Assembly: GCF_031458175.1 (NCBI RefSeq)
Contig: NZ_JAVDXX010000001.1
Span: forward strand, 186,001 to 250,000
DNA: 64,000 nucleotides
Source of the DNA: Pseudoglutamicibacter albus
Lineage (GTDB): Bacteria; Actinomycetota; Actinomycetes; Actinomycetales; Micrococcaceae
Reading direction: 5' to 3'
Part shown: piece after piece, positions 9,457 to 17,821 of the stretch
How positions within the stretch are numbered: the first letter of the stretch is position 1
Layout of the letters: the number at the start of each line of letters is the position of its first letter
Translations under genes and position numbers: made by a program
Notes under the pieces: model-generated
The model's database searches: none
Seen by the model: the letters and a program-made list of their open reading frames with translations, nothing else
Told to the model about the DNA's origin: nothing

Positions 9457-11240
9457 TCAAGGTTTTTGATGCCGGCGACGTTGCTGCGGACATCATTGTT
9501 GAGGCGAGCATCGCCGAGCTGCGCACCGCGCTGGAAGAAGGCCGGGTGACCGCGGTTGAGTTGGTGCGCGCGTATCTGGACCGCATCGACGCCTACGATG
9601 GCGAGCTCAACTCGGTGATCGTGCGCAACCCGGACGCGTTAGCTGAGGCCGAGGCCTCAGACGCCCGCAGGCGCACCGGTAAGCCCGCCTCGCCGCTGGA
9701 CGGGATCCCGTACACCGCGAAAGAGTCCTACATGGTGCGCGGACTCACGGTTTCCGCGGGCTCGCCAGCGTTTAGAGACCTTGTAGCGCAGAAGGATGCG
9801 TTCACGATCGAACGGTTGCGTTCCGCCGGCGCGATCTGCCTGGGCCTGACTACGATGCCACCCATGGCTAACGGCGGAATGCAACGCGGCCTGCACGGCC
9901 GCGCCGAATCCCCGTATAACCGCGCCTACCTCACAAGCGCATTCGCGTCCGGTTCCTCGAACGGCTCGGGTACCGCGACCGCCGCGAGCTTCGCGGCCTT
10001 CGGGCTGGGGGAGGAGACATGGTCTTCGGGCCGCGCCCCGGCATCCTGCAACGCCTTGTGCGCCTATACGCCCTCCCGCGGAGTGATTTCGATGCGCGGG
10101 AACTGGCCGCTGGTGCCCACGATGGACGTGTGCGTACCCCATACGCGGTCGATGGCGGACATGCTCGAGGTCCTCAATGTGATCGTCGCCGACGATCACA
10201 CGCACGCAGGCGATTTCTGGCGCGAACAACCCTGGGTTGAGATCCCGAAAGCCTCCGAAGTGCGGCCCGCTGACTATCGCGAGCTGGCTCAGCAACGCCC
10301 GCTGGCTGGCATGCGCATCGGGGTCCCGGGCATGTATATCAACCAAGACCAGCACGCTGGAACCGGCGGGGACCGCACGGCGGACGCTGGCGTGGGCGGG
10401 CCGATGGGGCAGAAAATCCACACCCACCCCGACGTCATTGCGCTATGGGAGAAAGCCCGTATCGTTCTTGAGCAGGCGGGCGCTAGCGTGGAGATTGTGG
10501 ACTTCCCCGTAGTCAGCAATTATGAAGGTGACCGCCCCGAAGCTCACACGATTTCAAGCCGCGGGCTGGTCAGCTCCGAGTACCTCACTGACGAGGTCGG
10601 ATACCTCGCAGCGTGGTCCTGGGAGCGCTTCCTGCGCGCCAACGCTGAGGCCACTGAAGCCGGCAATGACAACACCGCCCCGCGCCCGGCAACGCTGGCT
10701 GACGTTGACGGGGCAGAGATTTTCCCGCACCCGGACGGCGCGCTCGAAGACCGCTATGTGGGCTTCGATGACGACATCGCTACCTACCCGGACATGATCC
10801 GGGAACGCGGCTTCTGTGAACTCGCCGAGATCCCAGGCATCGGGGAGGGGATCGCGGGAATGAACCGGATCCGTGAGATCGACTTCGACGAATGGATGAA
10901 CCGGCACAGCCTGGACGCTATCGCCTTCCCAACGATGGCCGACGTGGGCCCAGCCGATGCCGACACGAACCCGGAATCAGCGGATCAAGCGTGGGCGAAC
11001 GGGGTGTGGGTCGCTAACGGCAACCTCGTCCCACGCCACTTCGGCATCCCGACCGTGACCGTATCCATGGGTGCGATGCGCACCGGGATGCCGGTGGGCC
11101 TCACCTTCGCGGGCCTACCGTATTCAGACAACACGCTGCTGGCGCTCGCCGCGCAGTTCGAGGCCAGCCATCCGGCCCGCACCACACCAAACCTGACCGT
11201 AACAAGCAAGGATTCAGCCGCCAACATCGGCAGCAAGTGA
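9453..11240 (+). CDS. Amidase-signature hydrolase, candidate N-carbamoylputrescine amidohydrolase
   Basis: A 595-residue member of the amidase-signature family. Catalytic elements visible are Lys90 in DGIPYTAKES, the glycine-serine loop GSSNGSG at 167-173 supplying the cis-serine, and the nucleophile region ETWSSGRAPAS. There the usual GGS is WSS, placing the nucleophile at Ser192. It overlaps aguA by four bases, and no nitrilase-type AguB is nearby. I infer that it may hydrolyse N-carbamoylputrescine to putrescine, CO2 and ammonia. The family also includes peptide amidases, allophanate hydrolases and indoleacetamide hydrolases, so the substrate is unproven. Confidence 0.75.
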   Translation: MIKVFDAGDVAADIIVEASIAELRTALEEGRVTAVELVRAYLDRIDAYDGELNSVIVRNPDALAEAEASDARRRTGKPASPLDGIPYTAKESYMVRGLTVSAGSPAFRDLVAQKDAFTIERLRSAGAICLGLTTMPPMANGGMQRGLHGRAESPYNRAYLTSAFASGSSNGSGTATAASFAAFGLGEETWSSGRAPASCNALCAYTPSRGVISMRGNWPLVPTMDVCVPHTRSMADMLEVLNVIVADDHTHAGDFWREQPWVEIPKASEVRPADYRELAQQRPLAGMRIGVPGMYINQDQHAGTGGDRTADAGVGGPMGQKIHTHPDVIALWEKARIVLEQAGASVEIVDFPVVSNYEGDRPEAHTISSRGLVSSEYLTDEVGYLAAWSWERFLRANAEATEAGNDNTAPRPATLADVDGAEIFPHPDGALEDRYVGFDDDIATYPDMIRERGFCELAEIPGIGEGIAGMNRIREIDFDEWMNRHSLDAIAFPTMADVGPADADTNPESADQAWANGVWVANGNLVPRHFGIPTVTVSMGAMRTGMPVGLTFAGLPYSDNTLLALAAQFEASHPARTTPNLTVTSKDSAANIGSK

Positions 11241-11259
11241 AAACAAAGGAGCAGGAACA

Positions 11260-12639
11260 ATGTCCCAGTCCTACGTTGGAATCAACCCGGCAACCGGCCA
11301 GGTCAACAACGAATACCCACACACCACTGACGCCGAAATCAGCGAGGCCCTCGACAAAGCCGTGAAGGGCTACAAGGAGTGGCGCGCCAAGAGCGTCAAG
11401 GAGCGCGGTGAAATCCTCGCCAAGGTCGCTGACCTGTTCGTGGAGCGCCGCCGTGAACTCGGCGAGATCGCCACCAAGGAGATGGGTAAGCCATTCGGTG
11501 AGGCCCGCGGCGAGGCGGCGTTCTCCGGCGAGATCATCCGCTACTACGCGGAGAACGCCGAAGAGTTCCTCGCTGACGAGGTCATCAAGGATGACGAAGA
11601 CGGCAAGGCCGTGATCCAGAAGCGCCCGCTGGGTCCGCTCGTGGGTGTTATGCCGTGGAACTACCCGTACTACCAGGTTGCACGCTTCGCCGGCCCTAAC
11701 CTCATGCTCGGTAACGTCGTGCTGCTCAAGCACGCGGAATCCACCCCGGATTCGGCGCTTGCTATCCAGAAGATCATGGACGATGCGGGCGTTCCGGAAG
11801 GCGTCTACCAGAACATCTTCGCTTCCCACGAGCAGATCGCCTCGCTCATCGAGAACCCAGAAGTCGCAGGTGTCTCGCTGACCGGTTCGGAACGTGCAGG
11901 CCGCGAGGTCGGCGCAACCGCCGGTAAGGCTCTCAAGAAGTCCGTCCTTGAGCTCGGCGGTAATGACCCGTACGTGATCCTCTCGAGCGAGGACCCACGC
12001 CAGGCCGCACGCGACGCGATCGCGATCCGCTTCGAGAACACCGGCCAGGCATGCAACTCGAATAAGCGGCTGATCGTGATGGAGGACATCTACGATGAGT
12101 TCCTCGACGAGCTCATCAAGGAGACCGAGAAGCTTCAGGCGCACGACCCGATGGAGAAGGGCGAGAACGTCTTCGGTCCGCTCTCTTCCGAGAAGGCCGC
12201 AGAGCGTCTTGTGGAACAGCTCGAGCGCGCCGTCTCCGAAGGCGCGAACCTGCGTGTTGGCGGAACCCGCCTGGACCGTCCAGGCTTCTACGTTCAGCCA
12301 GCCGTGCTGACTGACATCCCGAAGGGCACCACCGGCTACAGCGAAGAACTCTTCGGCCCAGTCTTGAGCGTCTACAAGGTCACTTCCGACGAAGAAGCGC
12401 TCGAACTCGCCAACGACACCGCATACGGGCTGGGCTCCGCAGTGTTCGCAGTCGAGGAAGGCCGCGCAGAACGCTTCGCCGAAGGCATCGAAGCCGGCAT
12501 GGTCGGCGTCAACGGCACAACCTTCGAAGACGTCGACATGCCATTCGGTGGCGTCAAGGGCTCCGGCTTCGGCCGCGAACTCGGCGCGCTCGGCATCGAC
12601 GAGTTCGTCAACAAGCGCCTCGTATGCTTCAACAACTAA
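11260..12639 (+). CDS. NAD(P)-dependent aldehyde dehydrogenase (succinate-semialdehyde or 4-aminobutanal type)
   Basis: A 459-residue class of aldehyde dehydrogenase related to succinate-semialdehyde dehydrogenase. The general base Glu231 lies in LELGGNDPYV, the catalytic Cys265 in NTGQACNSNKR, and the nucleotide fold around MPWNYPYYQ. It lies 19 bases after the amidase behind an AAAGGAG site, as the last gene of the agmatine operon. In context it should oxidise 4-aminobutanal to GABA or succinate semialdehyde to succinate. The sequence alone does not separate these. A strong hairpin follows. Confidence 0.88.
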   Translation: MSQSYVGINPATGQVNNEYPHTTDAEISEALDKAVKGYKEWRAKSVKERGEILAKVADLFVERRRELGEIATKEMGKPFGEARGEAAFSGEIIRYYAENAEEFLADEVIKDDEDGKAVIQKRPLGPLVGVMPWNYPYYQVARFAGPNLMLGNVVLLKHAESTPDSALAIQKIMDDAGVPEGVYQNIFASHEQIASLIENPEVAGVSLTGSERAGREVGATAGKALKKSVLELGGNDPYVILSSEDPRQAARDAIAIRFENTGQACNSNKRLIVMEDIYDEFLDELIKETEKLQAHDPMEKGENVFGPLSSEKAAERLVEQLERAVSEGANLRVGGTRLDRPGFYVQPAVLTDIPKGTTGYSEELFGPVLSVYKVTSDEEALELANDTAYGLGSAVFAVEEGRAERFAEGIEAGMVGVNGTTFEDVDMPFGGVKGSGFGRELGALGIDEFVNKRLVCFNN

Positions 12640-12694
12640 CGCGCCAACGCTGGTGCTGACGCCAGTGGCGTCCGCTAGCAACAGCTTCGGCTAA
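12637..12694. repeat. Degenerate stop-containing tandem repeat after the aldehyde dehydrogenase
   Basis: The gene stop TAA (12637) is followed by CTGACGCC, CTAGCAAC and CTAAAACAG segments, with stop codons at 12657, 12676 and 12692. Steps are 20, 19 and 16 bases, so the four stops cover all three frames. Units share CT(A/G)A plus a following purine/GC-rich stretch, but their bodies are strongly diverged. Confidence 0.5.
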
Positions 12695-12700
12695 AACAGC

Positions 12701-12734
12701 AGTGGCGGGCGGTTCACACGAACCGCCCGCCACT
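12701..12734. terminator. Perfect 14-bp hairpin between convergent genes
   Basis: AGTGGCGGGCGGTT pairs exactly with AACCGCCCGCCACT around a six-base loop. It lies after the plus-strand aldehyde dehydrogenase and after the convergent minus-strand oxidoreductase, so it can act in both directions. There is no long T-run. Confidence 0.7.
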
Positions 12735-12753
12735 CGCGTTTAAAGGTTGTTGC

Positions 12754-12798
12754 TTACTCGGCGCTGTCTATTCGGCGCTGTCTATTCTGCGCTGTCTA
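12754..12798 (-). repeat. 14-bp tandem repeat carrying stops in three frames
   Basis: Read on the minus strand, TAGACAGCGC(A/C)GA(A/G) repeats three times and ends in TAAG. The first copy encodes the last codons of the oxidoreductase. The TAG of the second copy (12782-12784) is its stop. TAG at 12768-12770 and TAA at 12754-12756 follow at exact 14-base steps, placing one stop in each reading frame. Confidence 0.75.
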
Positions 12799-13678
12799 CA
12801 AAGATCGTGGAGAAGTCGCGGTCGCCGCGGCCCGTCTCCTGAGCCGCATCTAGCGAACCCAGTGCGGCACGCACGGCAGGCATGTTCGCATCGAACGCAT
12901 CCGCATCAACCGCGCCCTGCTCGTACAGCTCACCGAAACGCTCCGAGCCAGCCACGGCATCGAGCATCAACCGAGCGTCCTTAGCGATCGCGTCCACCGT
13001 GAAATCGCCGGGCGAACTCTCCCGCTCGCCCTCAACGAATGGGCGCTTCATGTTCGCGATGAAAGCCAAGCCAGTCGAATCCAGCATGTCGAGGGTTGCG
13101 GAACCGTCCAGGCCAGCGGCCGCACCCAGCGTCAGGGCCTCACGCAGGCCTTGCGCTGAAACCGCCAACGCGAGGTTAGCCAGCAATTTACCAGCGGTAG
13201 CCTTCTCGGCAGTATCGACCGGACGCAAACGCGCCGGATCAGCCCACACAGCCACCACATCGGCGGCCCGGGTGCGCAGGCCCTCATCCGGGGAGCCCAC
13301 ATACACGCCGAGCTTGCCGGCACGCGCCGGACCCAGCGTGCCCACCACCGGGGTTGCGACATAGCTCGGGACCGCGGCAGCGAACTCACGTGCATCAGCC
13401 AGCCCCACCGTCGTGGCATCAAGCCACGGGACACCATCCGGGATCAAGCCCGCGCCCGTGATGACCTCACGCACCACATCCGGGCCAAACAAGCATGAAA
13501 CCACGATGTCCGCGCCAGCCACCGCATCAGCGGCAGACTCAGCGAGCACGGCACCCTCATCAACCAGCGGCTGGGCACGCTCGGCGGAGCGGTTCCACAC
13601 CGTCACATCGTGATCAGCGAGCAACTTACGGGCAAGCTCGGTGCCCATCCGGCCAGTACCAAGAAAAGCAATCTTCAT
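12782..13678 (-). CDS. NAD(P)-binding dehydrogenase, 3-hydroxyisobutyrate/imine reductase-like
   Basis: A 298-residue beta-hydroxyacid-dehydrogenase superfamily enzyme. It starts MKIAFLGTGRMGTELA, a Rossmann glycine motif immediately after the initiator, so I choose the ATG at 13678 over a TTG 19 codons upstream that lacks a ribosome site. The C-terminal helical domain contains EKATAGKLLANLALAV, which aligns with the family's GxxGxGxxxKxxxN catalytic segment. The lysine is not in the most typical position, so an imine-reductase-like or dehydrogenase role is possible. The gene points against the amine operon and its substrate is unknown. Confidence 0.78.
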   Translation of the reverse strand: MKIAFLGTGRMGTELARKLLADHDVTVWNRSAERAQPLVDEGAVLAESAADAVAGADIVVSCLFGPDVVREVITGAGLIPDGVPWLDATTVGLADAREFAAAVPSYVATPVVGTLGPARAGKLGVYVGSPDEGLRTRAADVVAVWADPARLRPVDTAEKATAGKLLANLALAVSAQGLREALTLGAAAGLDGSATLDMLDSTGLAFIANMKRPFVEGERESSPGDFTVDAIAKDARLMLDAVAGSERFGELYEQGAVDADAFDANMPAVRAALGSLDAAQETGRGDRDFSTIFVDSAE

Positions 13679-13747
13679 GCTTTCAGTCTCTCGCACTGCG
13701 GCGCTCACGCCAACAGTGATGCCAGCGCCCAACAATCCGGTAATGCA

Positions 13748-13786
13748 GGTCTCCCCGGGTCTTGCGAAAGAAGACCCGGGGAGACC
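13748..13786 (-). terminator. Perfect 16-bp hairpin downstream of the copper amine oxidase
   Basis: GGTCTCCCCGGGTCTT pairs with AAGACCCGGGGAGACC around a seven-base GCGAAAG loop. It lies 29 bases beyond the end of the minus-strand amine oxidase and just upstream of the next minus-strand gene. It should isolate the two transcription units. No extended T-run follows. Confidence 0.75.
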
Positions 13787-13814
13787 ATGAACTCATGAGA
13801 GCTAGCGACTAGTG

Positions 13815-15782
13815 TCAGCAGCCGCACCCTGCATCGTTGGAGTCGCTGCCGTCGCTGGTGCAGCACACTTGCTGCTTCTCAGGTGGCGGGACATCCAGGA
13901 CTGGGGAGCGGTCGAAGAAGCCTTCAGGGCGCAACTTGAACCCGACGGTGTCTACCGGCATGATCGGCCAGTCTTCAGGCCGTGGGAAGTGGGTCAGGCC
14001 GAAGGTGTGCCATACGACGTTGCGTTGGGTGTCGATATCGCGGTCGGCTTCGATCCACTGTTTGATGCCGTGCTTGCCCGGGTTCTGGTTCGGGTAGTCG
14101 CCGGTCGGGTATTTCTCTTCTTTCGCGTAGCGGGTCACCCAGAGCGCGTGGCACATCACGGTTGCGCGGCGGCCGATCGAGGAATCGTCGTGGTCGGCCA
14201 GTAGCACCGGGGTTCCCGCCGGATGCAGCTTGTAGGCAACCGGGTGGCCCAGGCGGTTGGTGGATTCTGGGTTGGAGATGACCCAGGCGCGGCCCACGGA
14301 GCCGTCCGGGTCACGCACCGCATCGGATTCTTTAGCGAGTACAGTGCGTTTGCGGGTGAACGCGTTACCGCGCGGGTTCTCTTCGGAGACCGGTACGCGT
14401 ACGGCGTCTTCTTCTTCGATGCGGGACGGGCCGCCGTCCAGGGCGAAGTCGAGGCGCGCAGCGAACTGGTGCTGGTGGAACGGTGCACCCAGGCCTGGGG
14501 CGATTTCGCTGTTGTAGCGCGGGTCGCCCGTGAAGCCCGAGGTGAAGACGATGCCGGTGGCTTTCGCTTCGAACTCGATGTTGCCGTCCAGGTAGAGGTA
14601 CCAGTAGAAGCCGTAGTCGTAGTTACCTACCGTGGTGAAGATCGAGAACACCATGCGGCGGTTGCGGCGGGTGTAGGCGGTGCCTGCCCAGTCGTCGGTG
14701 TGCTTTGCTAGCAGCGAGTAGTCTTCCTCGTGCATGCAGATGCCGTTGGTGATGGTAACTGGCTTGCCGTCGTTATCAGCGATGGTGGGGGACAGGTAGG
14801 TGATGTCGCCCAGGCAGTCGCAACCGAGTTCGAGCGAGTTGGCGCACTGGCCGATGAGGTACTCGCCGGTGTCGAAGTAGTTCTGCCACGAACGCACGGG
14901 GCTCGGGTCGCCGTAGGGGACCACCATTTCGGCGATGGATGCGCGGTTGAGGATGCGGCGGCGGCCCTTGATTGGGTCGTCGAAGCACACGTTGTGCAGC
15001 ACGAGGCCGTCACGCATGTCGAAGCCAACGTCCAGGCTCCAGCGTTCCCATTCGACGTGGTTGCCGTTGGTCACGGTGAACGATGGGCCTTCAGGCTGGG
15101 TGATGACGATCGGTTTCTGTGTTTCACGCAGCGGGTGCCCGGTGTCTTCCGGGGTCATGTAGTTGCCGTGCTCTTCAGGGATCGGGTGGTCGAAGAAGTC
15201 GAGTACCTGCATGACTTCCTTGTTGCCCACATCGACGTATCCGAGCAGACCCTCGATTGGGCGTGCCCACGCGGAGTCGGCTTCGTGTTCCTGTACGAAA
15301 GCAAGACCGCGAAGAACGCGTTTGCCGGATTCCTCCGGGTATTCGAACACGCCAGCGGACAGTGGGGCGACTCGTACGTTCTCGACTTTGAGGCCGCGCT
15401 TTTCGATCGCCGCGATCCACTCGGGGTGCTGGGAGAGCAGCGCCTCGACGATCGGGAACTCTTCCGCCAGGACCGGGAGCTCGCCGTATTCCTGGGTGTC
15501 GATTTCGTGGTGGCATTCAACGGTCCCGTTGGTCACGGACACGGTTGCGTCATAGGACTTCTGCTCTTGTGCGTCATACAGGTAGATGCGGACCAAACGG
15601 TTGACGGGGGCGTCTTCTGGCAGATCAAAATCAGGGTCAACCAGGCCGATGTAGGCCAGGCGGGTTGCTTCGCTGAACTTGCCTGCCTCGCGCAGGATGT
15701 TCACTGCGGTTTCCACTTCCGCTGGGGTCAGCAGAGTGTGGTGCCCAGGGGTTGCGTTGGTTGGGGTGATGGTCTGCGACAT
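13815..15782 (-). CDS. Copper-containing primary-amine oxidase (topaquinone enzyme) with Cys-rich tail
   Basis: Oxidises primary amines such as tyramine, phenylethylamine or histamine to aldehydes, releasing ammonia and hydrogen peroxide. The 655-residue enzyme has the N2/N3 and catalytic domains of actinobacterial amine oxidases. Tyr388 in VGNYDY is the topaquinone precursor, Asp304 in [11 protein letters not shown] the catalytic base, and His436, His438 and His598 ([12 protein letters not shown]) the copper ligands. There is no signal peptide. The last 16 residues contain Cys640, Cys641, Cys653 and Cys655, an unusual tail that could load copper. The divergent TetR gene and the downstream AraC, permease and aldehyde dehydrogenase fit an aromatic-amine pathway. 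Confidence 0.93.
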   Translation of the reverse strand: MSQTITPTNATPGHHTLLTPAEVETAVNILREAGKFSEATRLAYIGLVDPDFDLPEDAPVNRLVRIYLYDAQEQKSYDATVSVTNGTVECHHEIDTQEYGELPVLAEEFPIVEALLSQHPEWIAAIEKRGLKVENVRVAPLSAGVFEYPEESGKRVLRGLAFVQEHEADSAWARPIEGLLGYVDVGNKEVMQVLDFFDHPIPEEHGNYMTPEDTGHPLRETQKPIVITQPEGPSFTVTNGNHVEWERWSLDVGFDMRDGLVLHNVCFDDPIKGRRRILNRASIAEMVVPYGDPSPVRSWQNYFDTGEYLIGQCANSLELGCDCLGDITYLSPTIADNDGKPVTITNGICMHEEDYSLLAKHTDDWAGTAYTRRNRRMVFSIFTTVGNYDYGFYWYLYLDGNIEFEAKATGIVFTSGFTGDPRYNSEIAPGLGAPFHQHQFAARLDFALDGGPSRIEEEDAVRVPVSEENPRGNAFTRKRTVLAKESDAVRDPDGSVGRAWVISNPESTNRLGHPVAYKLHPAGTPVLLADHDDSSIGRRATVMCHALWVTRYAKEEKYPTGDYPNQNPGKHGIKQWIEADRDIDTQRNVVWHTFGLTHFPRPEDWPIMPVDTVGFKLRPEGFFDRSPVLDVPPPEKQQVCCTSDGSDSNDAGCGC

Positions 15783-15854
15783 GCTTTCTCCAATTCGACA
15801 CGCGTGCGCCGGATGGCATGGTGGCGGGTCGCGCTTTCATGCGGACCCGGGTTT

Positions 15855-15872
15855 TTCTATACTCGTAGAGAA
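15855..15872. promoter_or_regulatory. Near-perfect 18-bp palindrome, possible TetR operator
   Basis: TTCTATAC-TC-GTAGAGAA has seven of eight arm positions complementary. It lies in the 205-base region between the divergent amine oxidase and TetR genes, 73 bases upstream of the oxidase start. Size and position match a TetR-family operator. A TATACT hexamer inside it could be the -10 element of one promoter, which would explain repression. Confidence 0.5.
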
Positions 15873-15876
15873 TAAA

Positions 15877-15892
15877 TGTGATTCGGGTTACA
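15877..15892. promoter_or_regulatory. GlxR/CRP-like box upstream of amine oxidase
   Basis: TGTGATTCGGGTTACA matches the TGTGA-N6-TCACA consensus at nine of ten defined positions. It lies five bases from the palindrome at 15855-15872, between the divergent amine oxidase and TetR genes, so cAMP-dependent carbon control may be layered on specific induction. Confidence 0.5.
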
Positions 15893-15987
15893 TGCAAGTG
15901 ATCTGGAGCATGTGAATCGACTCGGTTTTACGGCCGCGTAACTATATGTTTTTGCTTAAACGCGCATCGGGCGGTTAGAAGGATGTC

Positions 15988-16599
15988 ATGCCTAAAGTTG
16001 TTGATCATCAGGCCCGCAGGGAACACATCGTCGATGCCGCGTGGGCGCTCATTGGGCGCGAAGGTTTCGATGCCGCCACGATGCGCGACATCGCCGCCGA
16101 GGCCGGCTTCGCCAATGGCGCGATCAAGCCCTATTTCGGGACCAAGCGAGAGCTGCTGGAGGCCGTGTATGAATCCGCGGTGGACAGGACCAACGCCCGC
16201 GCGCGCCGGGCGTGCACACAACGTACGGGCCGCGCGGCGATCGAGGTGTTCGCTAGGGAAGTGCTTCCGCTGACTCCGGAGTCCCGCGAGGAAGCCGCCG
16301 GCGTGGTGGCCTTCTGGGGTGCCGCGGCAGACAGCCCCGAGCTCAAAGCCATTCACGAGCGCGCGATGCGGCGCTGGCGTGAACGCGTAGCCGAATGGAT
16401 CATGCAGGCTCAAACGGCTGGCGAGTTCAGGCCCGCGCTGTGCCCGCATAAGGCTGCCGATGCGCTCGTGACCTTTCTTCTGGGTACCCAAGTCATGCTC
16501 ACGATGGAGTCACAGAACACTCGACCCGAATCTTTGACCGCACAGCTGCACGTGCTCCTTGACGGCTTCGCTCGTGACACAGAAACCCCAGCAACGTAG
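15988..16599 (+). CDS. TetR-family transcriptional regulator (BetI-like)
   Basis: A 203-residue TetR regulator. The N-terminal helix-turn-helix is clear: ATMRDIAAEAGFANGAIKPY near residues 30-49 followed by FGTKRELL. The C-terminal ligand domain resembles the BetI/PsrA group. It is divergent from the copper amine oxidase, starts at an ATG behind AGAAGGA, and probably binds the palindrome at 15855-15872 to repress the oxidase and itself. The ligand may be an amine or aldehyde; that is inference. Confidence 0.87.
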   Translation: MPKVVDHQARREHIVDAAWALIGREGFDAATMRDIAAEAGFANGAIKPYFGTKRELLEAVYESAVDRTNARARRACTQRTGRAAIEVFAREVLPLTPESREEAAGVVAFWGAAADSPELKAIHERAMRRWRERVAEWIMQAQTAGEFRPALCPHKAADALVTFLLGTQVMLTMESQNTRPESLTAQLHVLLDGFARDTETPAT

Positions 16600-16612
16600 A
16601 TTGAGCCCTATT

Positions 16613-17626
16613 ATGTGGCCTATGTCACCTATGCAGAAAACTGAGCCAGCCAACCGCGCTGGAACTCATCGCGCGATCACGGGCACGCCGATCACTCGCA
16701 CGTTCGTCGAGTGGCAGCGGGCGTCGTCGCAGGCCTTCGTGCCGCTGCATGCTCACGCGACCCGCGGTGGCGACTTCAGCGGCAAGCTCACCAGCTTTCA
16801 GCACGCCGCCGCATCGGCCATCCGCATCGACGCATCCGCCCACGCTGTGGAACGCACCCCGGAGCTGATCTCCGCGGGCGGGGGAGGGATGCTCAAGTTC
16901 ACCCTCCAAGAGGCGGGGCGCTCCTACCTGATCCAGGGAGGCCGCGAACTTGAACTGACCCCAGGGCGGCTCGCAGTCTATGACACCTCAGAGCCGTACA
17001 CGATGGTCGTGGACGATGATTCGAGCATGCTCATCGTGATGCTCCCATACGCCCGCCTATCCGCCCCGGCCCGGAACCTGACCGCGGTGGCGCTGGGCGA
17101 AAACGGCGGAATGTCCGATGTCGTGGCCCCGCTGCTTGCGGGACTTTCGCGCCGCATCGCACAGCAAGATGCCGCAGGCGGGCGGCATGACGCGGCAGGG
17201 TTGGCGGCGTTGTGCGCTCATTCCGTGGGGCTGCTGGATGCGATGTGCCGTGACCAGGCCGAGCGGGACCTCGGCGGCCAGGCGATTGCGGACTCCGCGC
17301 TGGCGGCCGTGCGCGCCACGATCGAGGCGAAACTGCGCGACCCATCGTTGACCCCGGCCACACTCGCGCAGGCGCACTTCATGTCCGTGAGGCAGCTCTA
17401 CACGATCTTCGAGCCGATGGGCGTGCCGGTAGCTACCTGGATCAGGACCCGCCGGCTCGAGGAAGCCCGCAAAGAAATCCAAGACCCTGCACACGCCTCG
17501 GTTCCCGTGTCTCATATCGGGGCGCGCTGGGGTTTCCCGGAAGCCGCGCACTTCTCGCGGGCCTTCAAAGCCGAATTCGGGCAAACCCCAACCCAAGCCC
17601 GCCAAAAAATGCGGGCGCCGCGCTGA
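16613..17626 (+). CDS. AraC-family transcriptional regulator, FeaR-like role
   Basis: A regulator of about 337 residues with an N-terminal AraC-binding-like sensor domain and a C-terminal double helix-turn-helix over its last 100 residues. Recognition helices show TPATLAQAHFMSVRQLYTIF and HIGARWGFPEAAHFSRAFKAEFGQTP. Several starts are possible: ATG at 16613, ATG at 16622 (seven bases after TATTAT, so possibly leaderless) or a TTG at 16559 that would overlap the TetR gene. In enterobacteria the AraC protein FeaR activates a copper amine oxidase and an aldehyde dehydrogenase. The same gene set surrounds this one, so I infer an analogous role. Confidence 0.82.
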   Translation: MWPMSPMQKTEPANRAGTHRAITGTPITRTFVEWQRASSQAFVPLHAHATRGGDFSGKLTSFQHAAASAIRIDASAHAVERTPELISAGGGGMLKFTLQEAGRSYLIQGGRELELTPGRLAVYDTSEPYTMVVDDDSSMLIVMLPYARLSAPARNLTAVALGENGGMSDVVAPLLAGLSRRIAQQDAAGGRHDAAGLAALCAHSVGLLDAMCRDQAERDLGGQAIADSALAAVRATIEAKLRDPSLTPATLAQAHFMSVRQLYTIFEPMGVPVATWIRTRRLEEARKEIQDPAHASVPVSHIGARWGFPEAAHFSRAFKAEFGQTPTQARQKMRAPR

Positions 17627-17663
17627 GTACGTGGGCGCCGAGCTAGCCCCGGCGCTGAGCTGA
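17624..17663. repeat. Degenerate stop-containing repeat at the end of the AraC gene
   Basis: The final coding bases GGGCGCCGCGCTGAG are echoed by GGGCGCCGAGCTAG and CCGGCGCTGAGCTGAC. Stops occur at 17624 (TGA, the gene stop), 17644 (TAG), 17656 (TGA) and 17661 (TGA), covering all three frames. The repeat therefore starts inside the gene and continues past it. Confidence 0.55.
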
Positions 17664-17730
17664 CTCTGCAAGGGAATGCAAGGCGTGTGCACGGGAATGC
17701 TAGCTGAGCTGGCCCTCACGCGAGCAAGAT

Positions 17731-17746
17731 GGTGAGCTATATCACA
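17731..17746. promoter_or_regulatory. GlxR/CRP-like box upstream of second APC permease
   Basis: GGTGAGCTATATCACA matches TGTGA-N6-TCACA with one mismatch in the first position. It lies 76 bases upstream of the permease ATG, a suitable distance for an activator or repressor site. Confidence 0.5.
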
Positions 17747-17821
17747 TGTTGTCCTTAGGCGGCCGCAGTCTCTTCCGTATCGAAGGTTCCCGCGGTCCCA
17801 TCTTTTGAGTGAGGTGCCCTC

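Noticed and set aside
11101-12681. 526-codon minus-strand frame opposite amidase end and aldehyde dehydrogenase
   Set aside because: It crosses two genes with strong family evidence and has no domain of its own.
14730-15875. 381-codon plus-strand frame opposite the copper amine oxidase
   Set aside because: The oxidase carries the topaquinone and copper ligands; the opposite translation is unrecognisable.
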